A model generated the notes under the pieces. The model was not told the origin of the DNA, ran no database searches, and saw nothing but the letters and a program-made list of their open reading frames with translations. 64,000 bases of DNA. Source: SZAS-79 sp963844255 (GTDB lineage: Bacteria; Pseudomonadota; Gammaproteobacteria; Burkholderiales; SG8-39). Both the position numbers and the translations under genes were made by a program. The DNA is taken from the NCBI GenBank assembly GCA_963844255.1, contig CAWJNP010000077.1, positions 9,792 to 73,791 on the forward strand, given 5' to 3'. Numbering within the stretch: the first letter of the stretch is position 1; each line of letters starts with the position of its first letter. This document shows, in pieces, positions 33,547-42,811 of this stretch.

Positions 33547-34458
33547 TCAGCCGAATATTCGCGCGACCGTGAGTATCGCGAGCAGAAACACCCAGACCAC
33601 CAGCGAACGCCACAGCAAGCCCACGGTACTGTCCAGAAACGTCACATCGGCACTCTCGCCAAGACCCAGTTCCGGCCTCGCCTCCGCCATGCCGTCGGCC
33701 TCAGAAAGCGGCATGCCGAGTCGAACGCCCATTGCACCTGCGCCCGTCGCGAGGACGATGCCAAGGTTACTGTCCGTCCACCTTGCGGCCTGGGTGCGCC
33801 AGCAATAGACCGCGTCCTCGAAGTCGCCGACGACTGCAAATGCGATTGCGGTCAGCCGAACGGCGGGCCACTCCATGGCGTCGTGGACACGCGTGGCGAA
33901 GACACCGAAATCGCCCTGCCCTCGCCAGCGTCTGGACAGAAAACCGGCAAGCCGGTAAAGAATCGCGCCGGTCGGGCCGGGCAGCAGCATGAACCAGAAG
34001 AGCACGGCGAAAACGTGCCTGTGCGAAGCCGTCAATGCTCCCTCGATGGCAAGGCGGATCACTTCCTCCTTGCTGCGGTGCTGCGCGGACTCTCCGCGCC
34101 ATTCGCCAATCAGCTGGCGAGCGCGCTCGAGGTCATCGCCTTTGATGGCAAGCTGGATCCCGGTAAAGGAATGACTGAATTGGCGAAAACCCAGAGTCAC
34201 ATACAGGGCTGCGACATTGCACGCCAGCCCAAATAGCGGGTGCATCCAGACCAGCACGTAGTACAGCGCCAGCGAGCCGAGGACAAGCGGCGCCGCCGCC
34301 ACTGCCCAGGCGATCGTGCCATGGCGGGATTCGCCCGCATTGAACGTGTTCTCCAGCCAGCCGGCCCAGCCGGCGAGGACGGAATGGTAGGTCGTTCGAT
34401 CAACGAGCGGTCGCCACTGCTCAAGCAGCAGCGCGGCGATGATGGCAAGTACGCTCAT
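33547..34458 (-). CDS. CobD/CbiB-family membrane protein
   Basis: A 303-residue protein from ATG 34458 with four or more hydrophobic segments. Family motifs: EQWRPLVDRTTYHSVLAGWA, LNTF-like WLENTFNAGESRHGTIAW, IGEWRGESAQHRSKEEVIRL and the HDAMEWPAVRLTA region. CobD/CbiB attaches aminopropanol to adenosylcobyric acid, but this betaproteobacterial paralogue stands away from any cobalamin gene, and its pattern (FVTR/FDPR-type active sequences altered) suggests a different role. A beta-lactamase-inducer (AmpE-like) function is an alternative given the shared fold. Confidence 0.75.
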   Translation of the reverse strand: MSVLAIIAALLLEQWRPLVDRTTYHSVLAGWAGWLENTFNAGESRHGTIAWAVAAAPLVLGSLALYYVLVWMHPLFGLACNVAALYVTLGFRQFSHSFTGIQLAIKGDDLERARQLIGEWRGESAQHRSKEEVIRLAIEGALTASHRHVFAVLFWFMLLPGPTGAILYRLAGFLSRRWRGQGDFGVFATRVHDAMEWPAVRLTAIAFAVVGDFEDAVYCWRTQAARWTDSNLGIVLATGAGAMGVRLGMPLSEADGMAEARPELGLGESADVTFLDSTVGLLWRSLVVWVFLLAILTVARIFG

Positions 34459-34568
34459 TGAAGTCGGATGCGGGAAACCGGTTTCGAAATGCAGGATCGC
34501 GTCGCGAACCCGCAAGATATCACAAGCCTCGTGACAGACCGGTAGCAGCCCGGCCGCCCCACCACGCG

Positions 34569-35180
34569 TCAGTCGTTTTTCAGATATCGATGCAGATTGA
34601 TCAGCATCCCGGCTGTGGCGCCCCAGATGTAGCGCTCCTGGTACGGAATCGCAAAAAAATGACGCTGTTCTCCCTCGAATTCGCGCGAATGACGCTGGTG
34701 GTTGCGCTCATCGAGGAGAAAGTCGAGCGGCACCTCGAAAACTTCCGCGACCTCGTTGTCGTCCGGTTGAAGATCAAAGGGCGGCTGCACGATCCCGACG
34801 ATCGGCGTGATGCGGTATCCGGTGCGCGTGTGGTAATCCGACAACCGGCCCACCAGTTCAATTCTTTCCTCCGACAGACCAATCTCCTCCCAGGTCTCGC
34901 GCAATGCGGTGCGCTCCGGCGTCACATCCACCGGTTCCGCGCGTCCGCCCGGGAAACTGATCTGCCCGGAGTGATTCTTCAGATGCGCAGTACGCTGCGT
35001 GAACAGCACGGTTGGCACGTCGCCGCGCGCCACAATGGGCACGAGCACCGAAGCGGCGTGCAGCGTATCGGCGGCAGGCCGTGCCCCCTGATCGCCATAT
35101 ACCGTTCCGGTCGCCGGCAGCGCCTGCGCAAAGCGCTGCCGGAGCCACTCAACGGAAGGGATCGGGTCAATCCGCGGCAT
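34569..35180 (-). CDS. NUDIX hydrolase, CoA pyrophosphatase type
   Basis: A 203-residue NUDIX protein. The NUDIX box reads GGRAEPVDVTPERTALRETW followed by EEIGL. Just before it is the CoA-pyrophosphatase signature LFTQRTAHLKNHSGQISFPG. Such enzymes (NudL/YeaB) split CoA into 3',5'-ADP and phosphopantetheine. It is followed on the same strand by the CobD/CbiB-like gene. Confidence 0.9.
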   Translation of the reverse strand: MPRIDPIPSVEWLRQRFAQALPATGTVYGDQGARPAADTLHAASVLVPIVARGDVPTVLFTQRTAHLKNHSGQISFPGGRAEPVDVTPERTALRETWEEIGLSEERIELVGRLSDYHTRTGYRITPIVGIVQPPFDLQPDDNEVAEVFEVPLDFLLDERNHQRHSREFEGEQRHFFAIPYQERYIWGATAGMLINLHRYLKND

Positions 35181-35246
35181 TCGCTAGTTCCGGACGCGAG
35201 ATCCGCACAGCGGACACGGCCGGATCTCACTCAAAAGCATGCGCGA

Positions 35247-36221
35247 CTACGGCGCAAGGATCACCGATCCGGTGGTCTTCCTGCCTTCCAGGTCGCGGTG
35301 CGCCTGGGCCGCATCCGCAAGCTTGTAGGTACCCGCCACTTCGATTTTGACCTTTCCCGAAGCGACCACGTCGAACAGCGACTTCGCCGTCTCGTCCAGA
35401 TCGGAGCGCGTCGCGATATGCGTCACGAGCGTCGGCCGGGTGAGGAAGAGCGACCCCTTCTGCGCAAGGATGCCGATGTTTACCGGCGGGACTGCGCCCG
35501 ACGCATTGCCAAAAGACACCATCATGCCGCGCGGTTGCAGGCAGTCGAGCGAACCTTCCCAGGTGCTCTTTCCGACCGAGTCGTACACAACCGGAACGCC
35601 TTTGCCGCCGGTGATCTCCTTCACCTTTTCGGTGAAATTTTCCTTCGAGTAATTGATCACATGCGCACAGCCGGCCTTCTTCGCGAGCGCCACCTTTTCT
35701 TCGGAACCGGCAGTCCCGATTACCGTGACCCCCAGCGCCTTGAGCCACTGCGTGGCGATCAGCCCCACCCCGCCGGCGGCTGCGTGCCACAGCACCGTAT
35801 CGCCGGACTTGACCTTGAAGGTGCGGTGAATGAGGAACTGCACCGTCATGCCCTTGAGCATCATCGACGCAGCCTGCTGGTCACTGATCCCTGCGGGAAT
35901 CTTGACGAGACGGTCGGCAGGATAGAGTCGCACATCGGCATAGGACCCGACGGGACCGCCCGTGTAGGCAACACGATCCCCGACCGCAAGGCCGGTAACG
36001 CCTGGACCGACCGCATCAATCACGCCGGCCGCTTCCGATCCGAGCGCCGATGGCAGCGGCATCGGATAAAGCCCGGACCGGTGATAGGTGTCGATGAAAT
36101 TGACGCCGATCGCCGTCTGGCGCAGCTTTACCTGGCCTTCTCCGGGCTCGCCCACCGCGACATCTTCAAACTGCAGGACTTCAGGACCACCCGTCTTGTG
36201 AAATCTGATTGCCTTGGCCAT
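35247..36221 (-). CDS. Quinone oxidoreductase (QOR, zinc-free MDR family)
   Basis: A 324-residue medium-chain reductase from ATG 36221 behind an AAGGAGA site. It shows AIRFHKTGGPEVLQFEDVAV at the start, GVNFIDTYHRSGLYPMPLPS, the nucleotide-binding HAAAGGVGLIATQWLKALGV and VVYDSVGKSTWEGSLDCL. Structural and catalytic zinc cysteines are absent, as expected for NADPH:quinone reductase. It is a cytoplasmic enzyme, possibly protecting against quinones or reactive carbonyls. It is downstream of the FIST gene on the same strand. Confidence 0.92.
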   Translation of the reverse strand: MAKAIRFHKTGGPEVLQFEDVAVGEPGEGQVKLRQTAIGVNFIDTYHRSGLYPMPLPSALGSEAAGVIDAVGPGVTGLAVGDRVAYTGGPVGSYADVRLYPADRLVKIPAGISDQQAASMMLKGMTVQFLIHRTFKVKSGDTVLWHAAAGGVGLIATQWLKALGVTVIGTAGSEEKVALAKKAGCAHVINYSKENFTEKVKEITGGKGVPVVYDSVGKSTWEGSLDCLQPRGMMVSFGNASGAVPPVNIGILAQKGSLFLTRPTLVTHIATRSDLDETAKSLFDVVASGKVKIEVAGTYKLADAAQAHRDLEGRKTTGSVILAP

Positions 36222-36257
36222 CGTGTTCTCCTTCGAACTCATGTTGAATACAGCGTT

Positions 36258-37361
36258 TCAGTGAAAAAGCGTAAGCACACCGGTATACCCGTACAGCCGG
36301 TCGTGCGAAATTTCTCCGTTGCAGAAGAATCCTACCAGTGGAACCTCTCCCAGCGCATTTCGGATCAGCTCCATTTCGGCGCCGCGCCGGCCGAACATGT
36401 GCTCACCACGCCCCAGGCAGGAAAAATACAGCGCCCCGCGGGGCACCGGGACTTCACGCTTCAGTGCCGCCAGTATTCGTTCGAGGTCGTCGCGCGCGCT
36501 CTGCGGATCGCGTTTGCAGAACAAGACCCCGGCCCCGGTCTCGACCATGTCACCGACCGCGATGAGCTTGTTCGCAGGGTCGATCCCCACTAGGTTTCGT
36601 ACAAGGTAGTCGCCCGTGTCGGAGCCTTCGACGGGAAAGCCGACATGCATGAACTGGGCGGCGCGGCGCAGATCACGTGCGAGTACCTCGCCGATGTCCT
36701 CCTTGAATACATCCAGCGCCGGCCTGCCATCGAGCGAAACCAGGATGTTCTCTTCGCTCTCGGTGACCCGATGCCGCCCGCTGAGCGGGGTGCAGCCCTG
36801 CGTATGCCGCGTCGCTACCGACACGTCAGAAGCGAGTATGACGCCTGACAATCCGCCGTTCAGCACCTCGTTTGCAACCTGCACCGTGTCGCCTTGTGCG
36901 CTTGCAAGGCCTCCCACGAGATAGCCACTTTCCAGACGCGAGGCCATGTCGGTGATCAGTTCCGCCATGTCGGGGGTGCCCGGATCTCCATGTACCACCG
37001 CGAAATGAGCCGCTACCGCCCCCGCAGGCGTGCGTTCTCCAGGTTGCGGGCTGCGCCGCCTGCCCGAAAAGATCCGGTAGCTGTCCGCGGGCAGATCTGC
37101 GACCATCAACACGAGCGCGGGCTCTCCGACGTATTCCACCCCTGTTGACACGACGCCGGCACCTACGCAGCCTACCCAGTCCTGAACTCCGGTCAAATCA
37201 CGCAAGTTATCGAGAATTTCAGCGATATTGGGCAGCAGGGGTTCGGTGAAATAGGCGAAGCCGAGTCGTCCGGGCGGTTTTCCGAGACCAGCCGAACAGC
37301 GCGCAACACATTCCTGCCAGTCGGCACCGCTCGAATGTGCATAGCGAAATGCGTCTTTCAT
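36258..37361 (-). CDS. FIST-domain small-ligand sensor protein
   Basis: A 367-residue protein from ATG 37361. The N-terminal FIST domain (about residues 20-210) has RLGFAYFTEPLLPNIAEILD, WVGCVGAGVVSTGVEY and SGYLVGGLASAQGD. The C-terminal FIST_C domain has ALYFSCLGRGEHMFG and EVPLVGFFCNGEISH. FIST domains are predicted to bind small molecules such as amino acids and often feed signalling proteins; here no output domain is attached. The start overlaps the phaM stop (ATGA), so it is made together with PhaM. Confidence 0.9.
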   Translation of the reverse strand: MKDAFRYAHSSGADWQECVARCSAGLGKPPGRLGFAYFTEPLLPNIAEILDNLRDLTGVQDWVGCVGAGVVSTGVEYVGEPALVLMVADLPADSYRIFSGRRRSPQPGERTPAGAVAAHFAVVHGDPGTPDMAELITDMASRLESGYLVGGLASAQGDTVQVANEVLNGGLSGVILASDVSVATRHTQGCTPLSGRHRVTESEENILVSLDGRPALDVFKEDIGEVLARDLRRAAQFMHVGFPVEGSDTGDYLVRNLVGIDPANKLIAVGDMVETGAGVLFCKRDPQSARDDLERILAALKREVPVPRGALYFSCLGRGEHMFGRRGAEMELIRNALGEVPLVGFFCNGEISHDRLYGYTGVLTLFH

Positions 37362-37873
37362 TTTTCCTCTTTGCGACTGTCGCTTCCCCGCTTCGAAGCG
37401 GGTCCGGTGCGTTCCGTGTGGGAACTGCCGGGATTGTCCGGAGGCGTCCCCGGGGTTGCCGTCCCCTGCATCATCGCCCACGGCCAGAGCATGGGATTCG
37501 CCAGGTTGCCCGCCGGTTCCCCACTGGAGCCGTCTTTCTCCCCCGCGGCGGACGGGTCCGCCGCTGCCGCCGCCCGTGCGAAATTCGCGAAGGCACTTGC
37601 CGCGTCGCTGGCAGCGCCGGCATTTGCATGCATCGCGCTCAGCGCCATCTTCTGGACCTCAAGGCCCTGGATCGCCACCTTCACCATGTTGAGATTCATA
37701 CCGAGCCAGGTCTCGACAGACTTGAGATCGCTGATGCGCTTCTCGATTTCTGCGGGATCGAGCGTCGGCATCGCCATGCCTGGCACGGGAAGACCAAGCG
37801 GTGCCCAGAGGCGACGGAACATCTCAAACGGATCCTGCGCAGCACCACCTTGACGCGGCTCGCCTTCGGCCAT
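37358..37873 (-). CDS. phaM: PhaM, polyhydroxyalkanoate granule multifunctional protein
   Basis: A 171-residue protein with the PhaM N-terminal block (DPFEMFRRLWAPLG, then DPAEIEKRISDLKSVETWLG and NMVKVAIQGLEVQKMAL), an Ala-rich middle and a Lys/Arg/Ser C-terminus (PASKRGSDSRKEEK). In Ralstonia/Cupriavidus PhaM activates PHA synthase and tethers granules to the nucleoid through a basic PAKKA tail. The tail here is shorter and less basic. Its presence implies that the organism makes PHA, although phaC is not in the window. Confidence 0.87.
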   Translation of the reverse strand: MAEGEPRQGGAAQDPFEMFRRLWAPLGLPVPGMAMPTLDPAEIEKRISDLKSVETWLGMNLNMVKVAIQGLEVQKMALSAMHANAGAASDAASAFANFARAAAAADPSAAGEKDGSSGEPAGNLANPMLWPWAMMQGTATPGTPPDNPGSSHTERTGPASKRGSDSRKEEK

Positions 37874-37937
37874 GATCGGCTCCTTTGGCGCCCTCTCGGG
37901 CTCGGGGAAAATACGCGAACACCTTCCCGGGACTCAG

Positions 37938-39107
37938 TCAGGGAGTCTCGAAAAACTCCTTCACTTCCTTTTCCCGCGCGATCGTGTCCTGATACCCCAG
38001 GTCGATCAGCGCACGACAAAACGACTCCTCGAACAGCAAATAACTCGCGAGGTTCGAGCCCGACCGGTTGAGCGCCCCCGTCGGCCGAAGGAGTATTCGC
38101 ACCGAGCGCGGAAGTTCGTGCAGAAAACGGGCTGCAATGCGCTCGATCGGCTGGCTTGGCGAAATGAACAAAACCTTGATCGGGCGCAGTGGCAGTTTAC
38201 CCTCTGCCAGCCTCTCGGGCGGGATCAGGCTTACCGTGCGGTTGATGCGCTCGAGCCGCTCCAGATCCACCGACAGGCTGTCCAGAAAAATGCTGTTGAG
38301 TGCATGACCGGCAATCTGCGCAAGTGAAGGATAGATGTTGGAACGGCTGCGCGCCGTGTCGAGCGTCTGCCGGCCGGTGCCGACCACGAGCACCCGATCC
38401 GCACCAAGATGTAATGCGGGACTGATCGGTGCAATCTGCCGCATCGATCCGTCGCCGAAATACTCTCGATGGACCTTTACCGCGGGAAAGATGAAGGGCA
38501 GGGACGCGCTGGCAAGCAGGTACTCCAGCTTCAGGGTTACTGCGGCCCCGATGCGCTGATTGCGTTCCCAGCCTTCGGTACCCGAACCACCCTGGAAAAA
38601 CGAGACGCTTTGGCCCGACGTATAGCCGGAGGCTGTCACGGACACGGCATACAGCGACCCGTTGTCGATATTGTCCTGGATGCGCTCGAACGGCAGTGTC
38701 CGCGAGAGCATCTCCGCCAGCGGTGCATTGTCCAGAAGGGAGATCGGGTTGCGGCGTGACACGAGCATAAGCGAGGATAGCCACAGCGCGCCGCTTTTCA
38801 TGATGCTAGGAAAATCCGCCTTGTAGATATGGTCTACATGCATGTTCTCCCAGACCTCTAGGAGATTGCTGACAGCGCGGGTGAAATTATCGGAATAGAC
38901 CGCGAGCGTCGCCGCGTTGATTGCACCTGCCGAAGTCCCGGCGAGAATGGGAAACGGATTCTTCACGGGACTGCCGAGTATGTCGCGCACCGCCTTGACG
39001 ACTCCGACCTGGAACGCCGCACGCGCGCCGCCGCCGGTCAGGACCAGCCCGGCGCGCGACCGCGGCCGGATGTCTGTCACGTTGCTTTCGCTTGCGGCGG
39101 ACGTCAT
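37938..39107 (-). CDS. Patatin-like phospholipase
   Basis: A 389-residue protein counted from ATG 39107. Patatin motifs: the oxyanion loop GLVLTGGGARAAFQVGVVKA, the nucleophile Ser in ILAGTSAGAINAATLA, and the catalytic Asp in EYFGDGSMRQIAPIS. The C-terminal part (about residues 280-389) extends beyond the minimal domain. No signal peptide is seen. The likely activity is acyl-ester hydrolysis of phospholipids or storage lipids. It is upstream of phaM on the same strand, about 60 bases away. Confidence 0.9.
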   Translation of the reverse strand: MTSAASESNVTDIRPRSRAGLVLTGGGARAAFQVGVVKAVRDILGSPVKNPFPILAGTSAGAINAATLAVYSDNFTRAVSNLLEVWENMHVDHIYKADFPSIMKSGALWLSSLMLVSRRNPISLLDNAPLAEMLSRTLPFERIQDNIDNGSLYAVSVTASGYTSGQSVSFFQGGSGTEGWERNQRIGAAVTLKLEYLLASASLPFIFPAVKVHREYFGDGSMRQIAPISPALHLGADRVLVVGTGRQTLDTARSRSNIYPSLAQIAGHALNSIFLDSLSVDLERLERINRTVSLIPPERLAEGKLPLRPIKVLFISPSQPIERIAARFLHELPRSVRILLRPTGALNRSGSNLASYLLFEESFCRALIDLGYQDTIAREKEVKEFFETP

Positions 39108-39132
39108 GGATGCGGCTGTCGGCCGGATCCGC

Positions 39133-41427
39133 TCAGAACAGGTTCTGCTCGACGCCGTGCGGCGCGTTTGCATCGACCACGGTGAGCGCGGTCATGTTGA
39201 CGATCCGGCGAACCGATGCTGACGGAGTCGCAATGTGCACAGCGCGCGCCGCACCGAGCAGGATCGGCCCGACAGTAACGCCGTCACCGGCAGCCGTCTT
39301 GAGAAGATTGAATGCAATATTCGCCGAATCGAGTGTCGGCATGATCAGGAGATTCGCCTCGCCCTTGAGCAGGGAGTTCGGAAACACGCGGGCACGAATC
39401 TCGGCAGATATCGCAGCGTCTCCATGCATCTCTCCATCGACTTCCAGGTCGGGTGCGTTCTCACGAAGAATTGCGAGCGCCTGCTGCATCTTGCGCGCGG
39501 AAGGCACATTTACCGAGCCGAAATTCGACGCCGACAGAAGGGCAACCTTTGGTTGGATCCCGAACCGGCGCACGGCCTCCGCGGCAAGGATCGTCATTTC
39601 GGCGATATGCTCGGCAGATGGATCTGCGGTAACGTAGGTGTCGCAGATGAAGACAGTGCGGTTGGGCAGCATCAGCGCATTCATCGCAGCATACCGCTTT
39701 ACGCCGGGACGCAGGCCGATCACCTGATCGATGTAATCCAGATGCAGTGCGTACGTGCCAAACGTGCCGCAAAGCATGCCATCGGCCTCGCCCTTGTAGA
39801 TCATCATTGCGCCGATCAGCGTATTTCGGCGACGCATTTCTATCTTTGCGTACTCCTGCGACACGCCCTTGCGCTCGGTGAGCAGATGGTATGTCGTCCA
39901 GTAATCGCGATAGCGCGGATCGCTCTCCGGATTGACGAGCGTAAATTCCCTGCCCTCGCGCAGTCGCAGTCCCAGTTCCTCGATACGGTGCTCGACGACC
40001 GATGGTCTGCCGATGACGATCGGCATCGCGAGTTTTTCGTCCACGATGACCTGCAGCGCGCGCAACACGCGTTCGTCCTCTCCTTCGGCGTAAACGATCC
40101 GCTTGGGAGATTCCTTCGCGCCGGCGAACAGCGGCTTCATGATCAGACCGGAGTGGTACACGAACTGCGATAGCGAATCCCGATATGCCTCGAGATTGAT
40201 GATCGGGCGCGTCGCCACCCCGCTGGCCATCGCCGCCTCGGCTACGGCAGGCGCAATCTTCGCAATCAGGCGAGGGTCGAACGGCCTGGGGATCAGGTAT
40301 TCCGGTCCGAACTTCAGATCCTCGCCCCCGTAGGCGAGAGCGACAACGTCCGAAGCCTCCGCCTGCGCGAGGGCCGCGATTGCACGCACAGCCGCGAGTT
40401 CCATCTCCGAGGTAATGCTGGTGGCGCCCACATCCAGGGCGCCACGAAAGATGAACGGAAAGCAGAGCACGTTGTTCACCTGATTGGGATAGTCCGAGCG
40501 CCCGGTCGCAATGATCGCATCGGAACGTACCGCCTTGACCAGTTCCGGGCGGATTTCGGGTTCGGGATTCGCAAGCGCAAGAATCAGGGGCCTGGGCGCC
40601 ATGCGCTTGACCATGTCCTGCTTGAGCACCCCGCCGGCCGACAAGCCGAGGAACACGTCCGCGCCGTCAATGATCTCCCCGAGCGTGCGCGCCTTCACAT
40701 CCTTCGCGTAACGTTCCTTGTCGGGATCCATGAGCGTCTTGCGGCCCATGAACACCACGCCTTCGATATCGGTGACGAAGATGTTTTCGATCGGCATGCC
40801 CAGCTTGAGGAGCAGGTCAAGGCAGGCCAGTGCGGCTGCGCCGGCGCCGGAAGTGACCACTTTGACCTTGTCGATCCGCTTGCCGCCGACAATGAGCCCG
40901 TTGATGATCGCCGCGCAAACCGTGATTGCCGTGCCGTGCTGGTCGTCATGGAACACCGGGATCTTCATCCGTTCGCGCAGCTTCCTTTCCACGTAGAAGC
41001 ACTCGGGCGCCTTGATGTCCTCGAGATTTATTCCGCCGAACGTGGGTTCCAATGCAGCGATGATGTCGACAAGCTTGTCAGGATCGCGCTCATCCACTTC
41101 GATGTCGAACACGTCGATGCCGGCGAACTTCTTGAACAGCACCGCCTTTCCTTCCATTACCGGCTTGGCCGCCAGCGGTCCGATGGCTCCTAGACCGAGT
41201 ACTGCAGTGCCGTTCGTGATCACCCCGATCAGGTTGCCACGCGAAGTCAGATTCACGGCCTCGCGCGGATCGCGCTGAATCTCCTCACACGCTGCCGCCA
41301 CACCAGGTGAATACGCCAGCGCCAGATCGCGCTGGTTGGTGAGCTGCTTGGTCGGCATGATGGATATCTTGCCGGGGCGCGGCACTCGGTGATACTCAAG
41401 CGCGCTCTTCTTCAGCTCATCTTCCAA
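39133..41427 (-). CDS. maeB: NADP-dependent malic enzyme (MaeB, malic plus PTA-like domain)
   Basis: A 764-residue bifunctional-type malic enzyme. I chose TTG 41427: it follows GAGGAG with ideal spacing, gives MEDELKKSALEYHRVPRPGK as in homologues, and lies downstream of a TATAAT on this strand. The GTG at 41490 would lie upstream of that promoter. The N-terminal half is malic enzyme (RDLALAYSPGVAAACEEI, FHDDQHGTAITVCAAIING, VVTSGAGAAALACLDLLL). The C-terminal half from about residue 430 is phosphotransacetylase-like (RIVYAEGEDERVLRALQVIV) and regulatory rather than catalytic. It makes pyruvate and NADPH from malate. Confidence 0.94.
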   Translation of the reverse strand: MEDELKKSALEYHRVPRPGKISIMPTKQLTNQRDLALAYSPGVAAACEEIQRDPREAVNLTSRGNLIGVITNGTAVLGLGAIGPLAAKPVMEGKAVLFKKFAGIDVFDIEVDERDPDKLVDIIAALEPTFGGINLEDIKAPECFYVERKLRERMKIPVFHDDQHGTAITVCAAIINGLIVGGKRIDKVKVVTSGAGAAALACLDLLLKLGMPIENIFVTDIEGVVFMGRKTLMDPDKERYAKDVKARTLGEIIDGADVFLGLSAGGVLKQDMVKRMAPRPLILALANPEPEIRPELVKAVRSDAIIATGRSDYPNQVNNVLCFPFIFRGALDVGATSITSEMELAAVRAIAALAQAEASDVVALAYGGEDLKFGPEYLIPRPFDPRLIAKIAPAVAEAAMASGVATRPIINLEAYRDSLSQFVYHSGLIMKPLFAGAKESPKRIVYAEGEDERVLRALQVIVDEKLAMPIVIGRPSVVEHRIEELGLRLREGREFTLVNPESDPRYRDYWTTYHLLTERKGVSQEYAKIEMRRRNTLIGAMMIYKGEADGMLCGTFGTYALHLDYIDQVIGLRPGVKRYAAMNALMLPNRTVFICDTYVTADPSAEHIAEMTILAAEAVRRFGIQPKVALLSASNFGSVNVPSARKMQQALAILRENAPDLEVDGEMHGDAAISAEIRARVFPNSLLKGEANLLIMPTLDSANIAFNLLKTAAGDGVTVGPILLGAARAVHIATPSASVRRIVNMTALTVVDANAPHGVEQNLF

Positions 41428-41476
41428 TTCCGGCTCCTCGCGTCCGGCAGGGCGCCGGCCTTTTTTCTCTCTGGAA

Positions 41477-41482
41477 ATTATA
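41477..41482 (-). promoter_or_regulatory. Minus-10 box candidate for maeB
   Basis: TATAAT on the minus strand, about 50 bases before the proposed TTG start of maeB. The -35 region is weak. Confidence 0.45.
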
Positions 41483-41539
41483 CCCTTCACGGCTGGCGAT
41501 CTGCCCTGCCTCCGGTGTTCTGCGATGGCGGCGGGACCG

Positions 41540-41545
41540 TATAAT
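41540..41545 (+). promoter_or_regulatory. Minus-10 box candidate for the aminotransferase
   Basis: A consensus TATAAT, 24 bases before GTG 41569. A poor TTCTGC lies 16 bases further upstream. It faces away from the maeB promoter. Confidence 0.45.
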
Positions 41546-41568
41546 CGCGCAACACTCCGCTGCAGAAC

Positions 41569-42771
41569 GTGATGCCCCTTCGTGTACCCGCCGACACCGT
41601 CCGACAGCGAATTCTGACCGCTGCGCGTGCGGCCGAGATTCAACCGTTCGAAGTCATGGAGGTCCTTGCGAGAGCAAACGAACTCGAACGGACCGGACGG
41701 AGCATCATTCGCATGGAAATCGGGGAGCCCGATTTCACCGCACCCGAGCCCGTCGTCGAAGCCGCGGCGCGCGCCATGCGCGACGGGCTATCTGCCTATA
41801 CGCCGGCGCTCGGCATCGACGCGCTCCGCGAAGCCATTGCCGGCTTCTACCGAACGCGGCACGCCCTCGAGATACCGTCATCGCGGATTGCGGTAACGGC
41901 TGGTGCGTCCGGTGCGCTGCTTCTGACCCTGGCCGCGCTGATCGATCCCGGCGACGAGGTGCTCCTGCCGGATCCGGGATATCCGTGCTACCGGCACTTC
42001 GTCCGTGCGTTCGAAGGCATTGCCCGGCCGATCCCGGTGAGCGGCGCGTCCGGGTTCCAGCCAACCCTCGCACAGGTCATGGCTGGCTGGGGGCCGCGCA
42101 CAAAGGCGCTGATCCTGGGGTCCCCTGGGAACCCGACCGGAACGCTCATCGAAGACGAGGAGCTCTCCGCCATAGCGCGTTTCATCGATGCCCGAGGCGG
42201 CGTGCTGATCGCGGACGAGATATACCACGGCCTCATTTACGGTCGGACGGCGTCGACGGCGTTGTCCCTTCCAGGAAACATCGTCGTGATCAACAGCTTT
42301 TCGAAGTACTTCTGCATGACGGGGTGGCGGCTCGGCTGGGCGGTACTCCCGGACGCCGCCATGCGCGCCTTCGAGAAGCTCGCGCAGCACCTTTTCATCT
42401 GCCCACCCACGATCTCGCAGCACGCAGCCCTGGCGGCGTTCCTGCCCGAATCGATCTCAATACTTGAACAGCGCCGCCTGGAGTTCGGGCGCAGACGGGA
42501 TTACATCGTCCCGGCACTGCGCCGGCTGGGATTTGGCATACCGGCGGAACCGAACGGCGCCTTCTACGTGTTCGCCGACTGCAGCGCGTTCGACGCCGAT
42601 GCCAGGCGGTTTGCCTTCGATGTGCTTCTCAAGAGCGCTGGCGTCGCGGCTACCCCCGGATGCGACTTTGGCGAAAACGATACCCGCCACTTCATGCGTT
42701 TTGCTTATACGCGGAGCATGGCGGAACTTGAGGAAGGCATCGACAGAATCGGACGCGCCTGTGCGAATTGA
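41569..42771 (+). CDS. PLP-dependent class I/II aminotransferase
   Basis: A 400-residue fold-type I aminotransferase, starting GTG 41569 or ATG 41572. Motifs: RSIIRMEIGEPDFTAPEPVV, AVTAGASGALLLTLAALIDP, GSPGNPTGTLIEDEELSAIA, VLIADEIYHGLIYG with the PLP Asp, the Schiff-base Lys in VINSFSKYFCMTGWRLGWAV, and the carboxylate-binding Arg region HFMRFAYTRS. It resembles the aspartate/alanine/valine-pyruvate group; the exact substrate is unclear. It is divergent from maeB. Confidence 0.9.
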   Translation: MMPLRVPADTVRQRILTAARAAEIQPFEVMEVLARANELERTGRSIIRMEIGEPDFTAPEPVVEAAARAMRDGLSAYTPALGIDALREAIAGFYRTRHALEIPSSRIAVTAGASGALLLTLAALIDPGDEVLLPDPGYPCYRHFVRAFEGIARPIPVSGASGFQPTLAQVMAGWGPRTKALILGSPGNPTGTLIEDEELSAIARFIDARGGVLIADEIYHGLIYGRTASTALSLPGNIVVINSFSKYFCMTGWRLGWAVLPDAAMRAFEKLAQHLFICPPTISQHAALAAFLPESISILEQRRLEFGRRRDYIVPALRRLGFGIPAEPNGAFYVFADCSAFDADARRFAFDVLLKSAGVAATPGCDFGENDTRHFMRFAYTRSMAELEEGIDRIGRACAN

Positions 42772-42811
42772 TGGATTGTCCGGGCATCGGAACCGCGAAT
42801 CGAAAAGCAGT

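Noticed and set aside
34458..36593. 711-codon plus-strand frame opposite the NUDIX, QOR and FIST genes
   Set aside because: It crosses three confidently identified minus-strand genes and has no recognisable domain.
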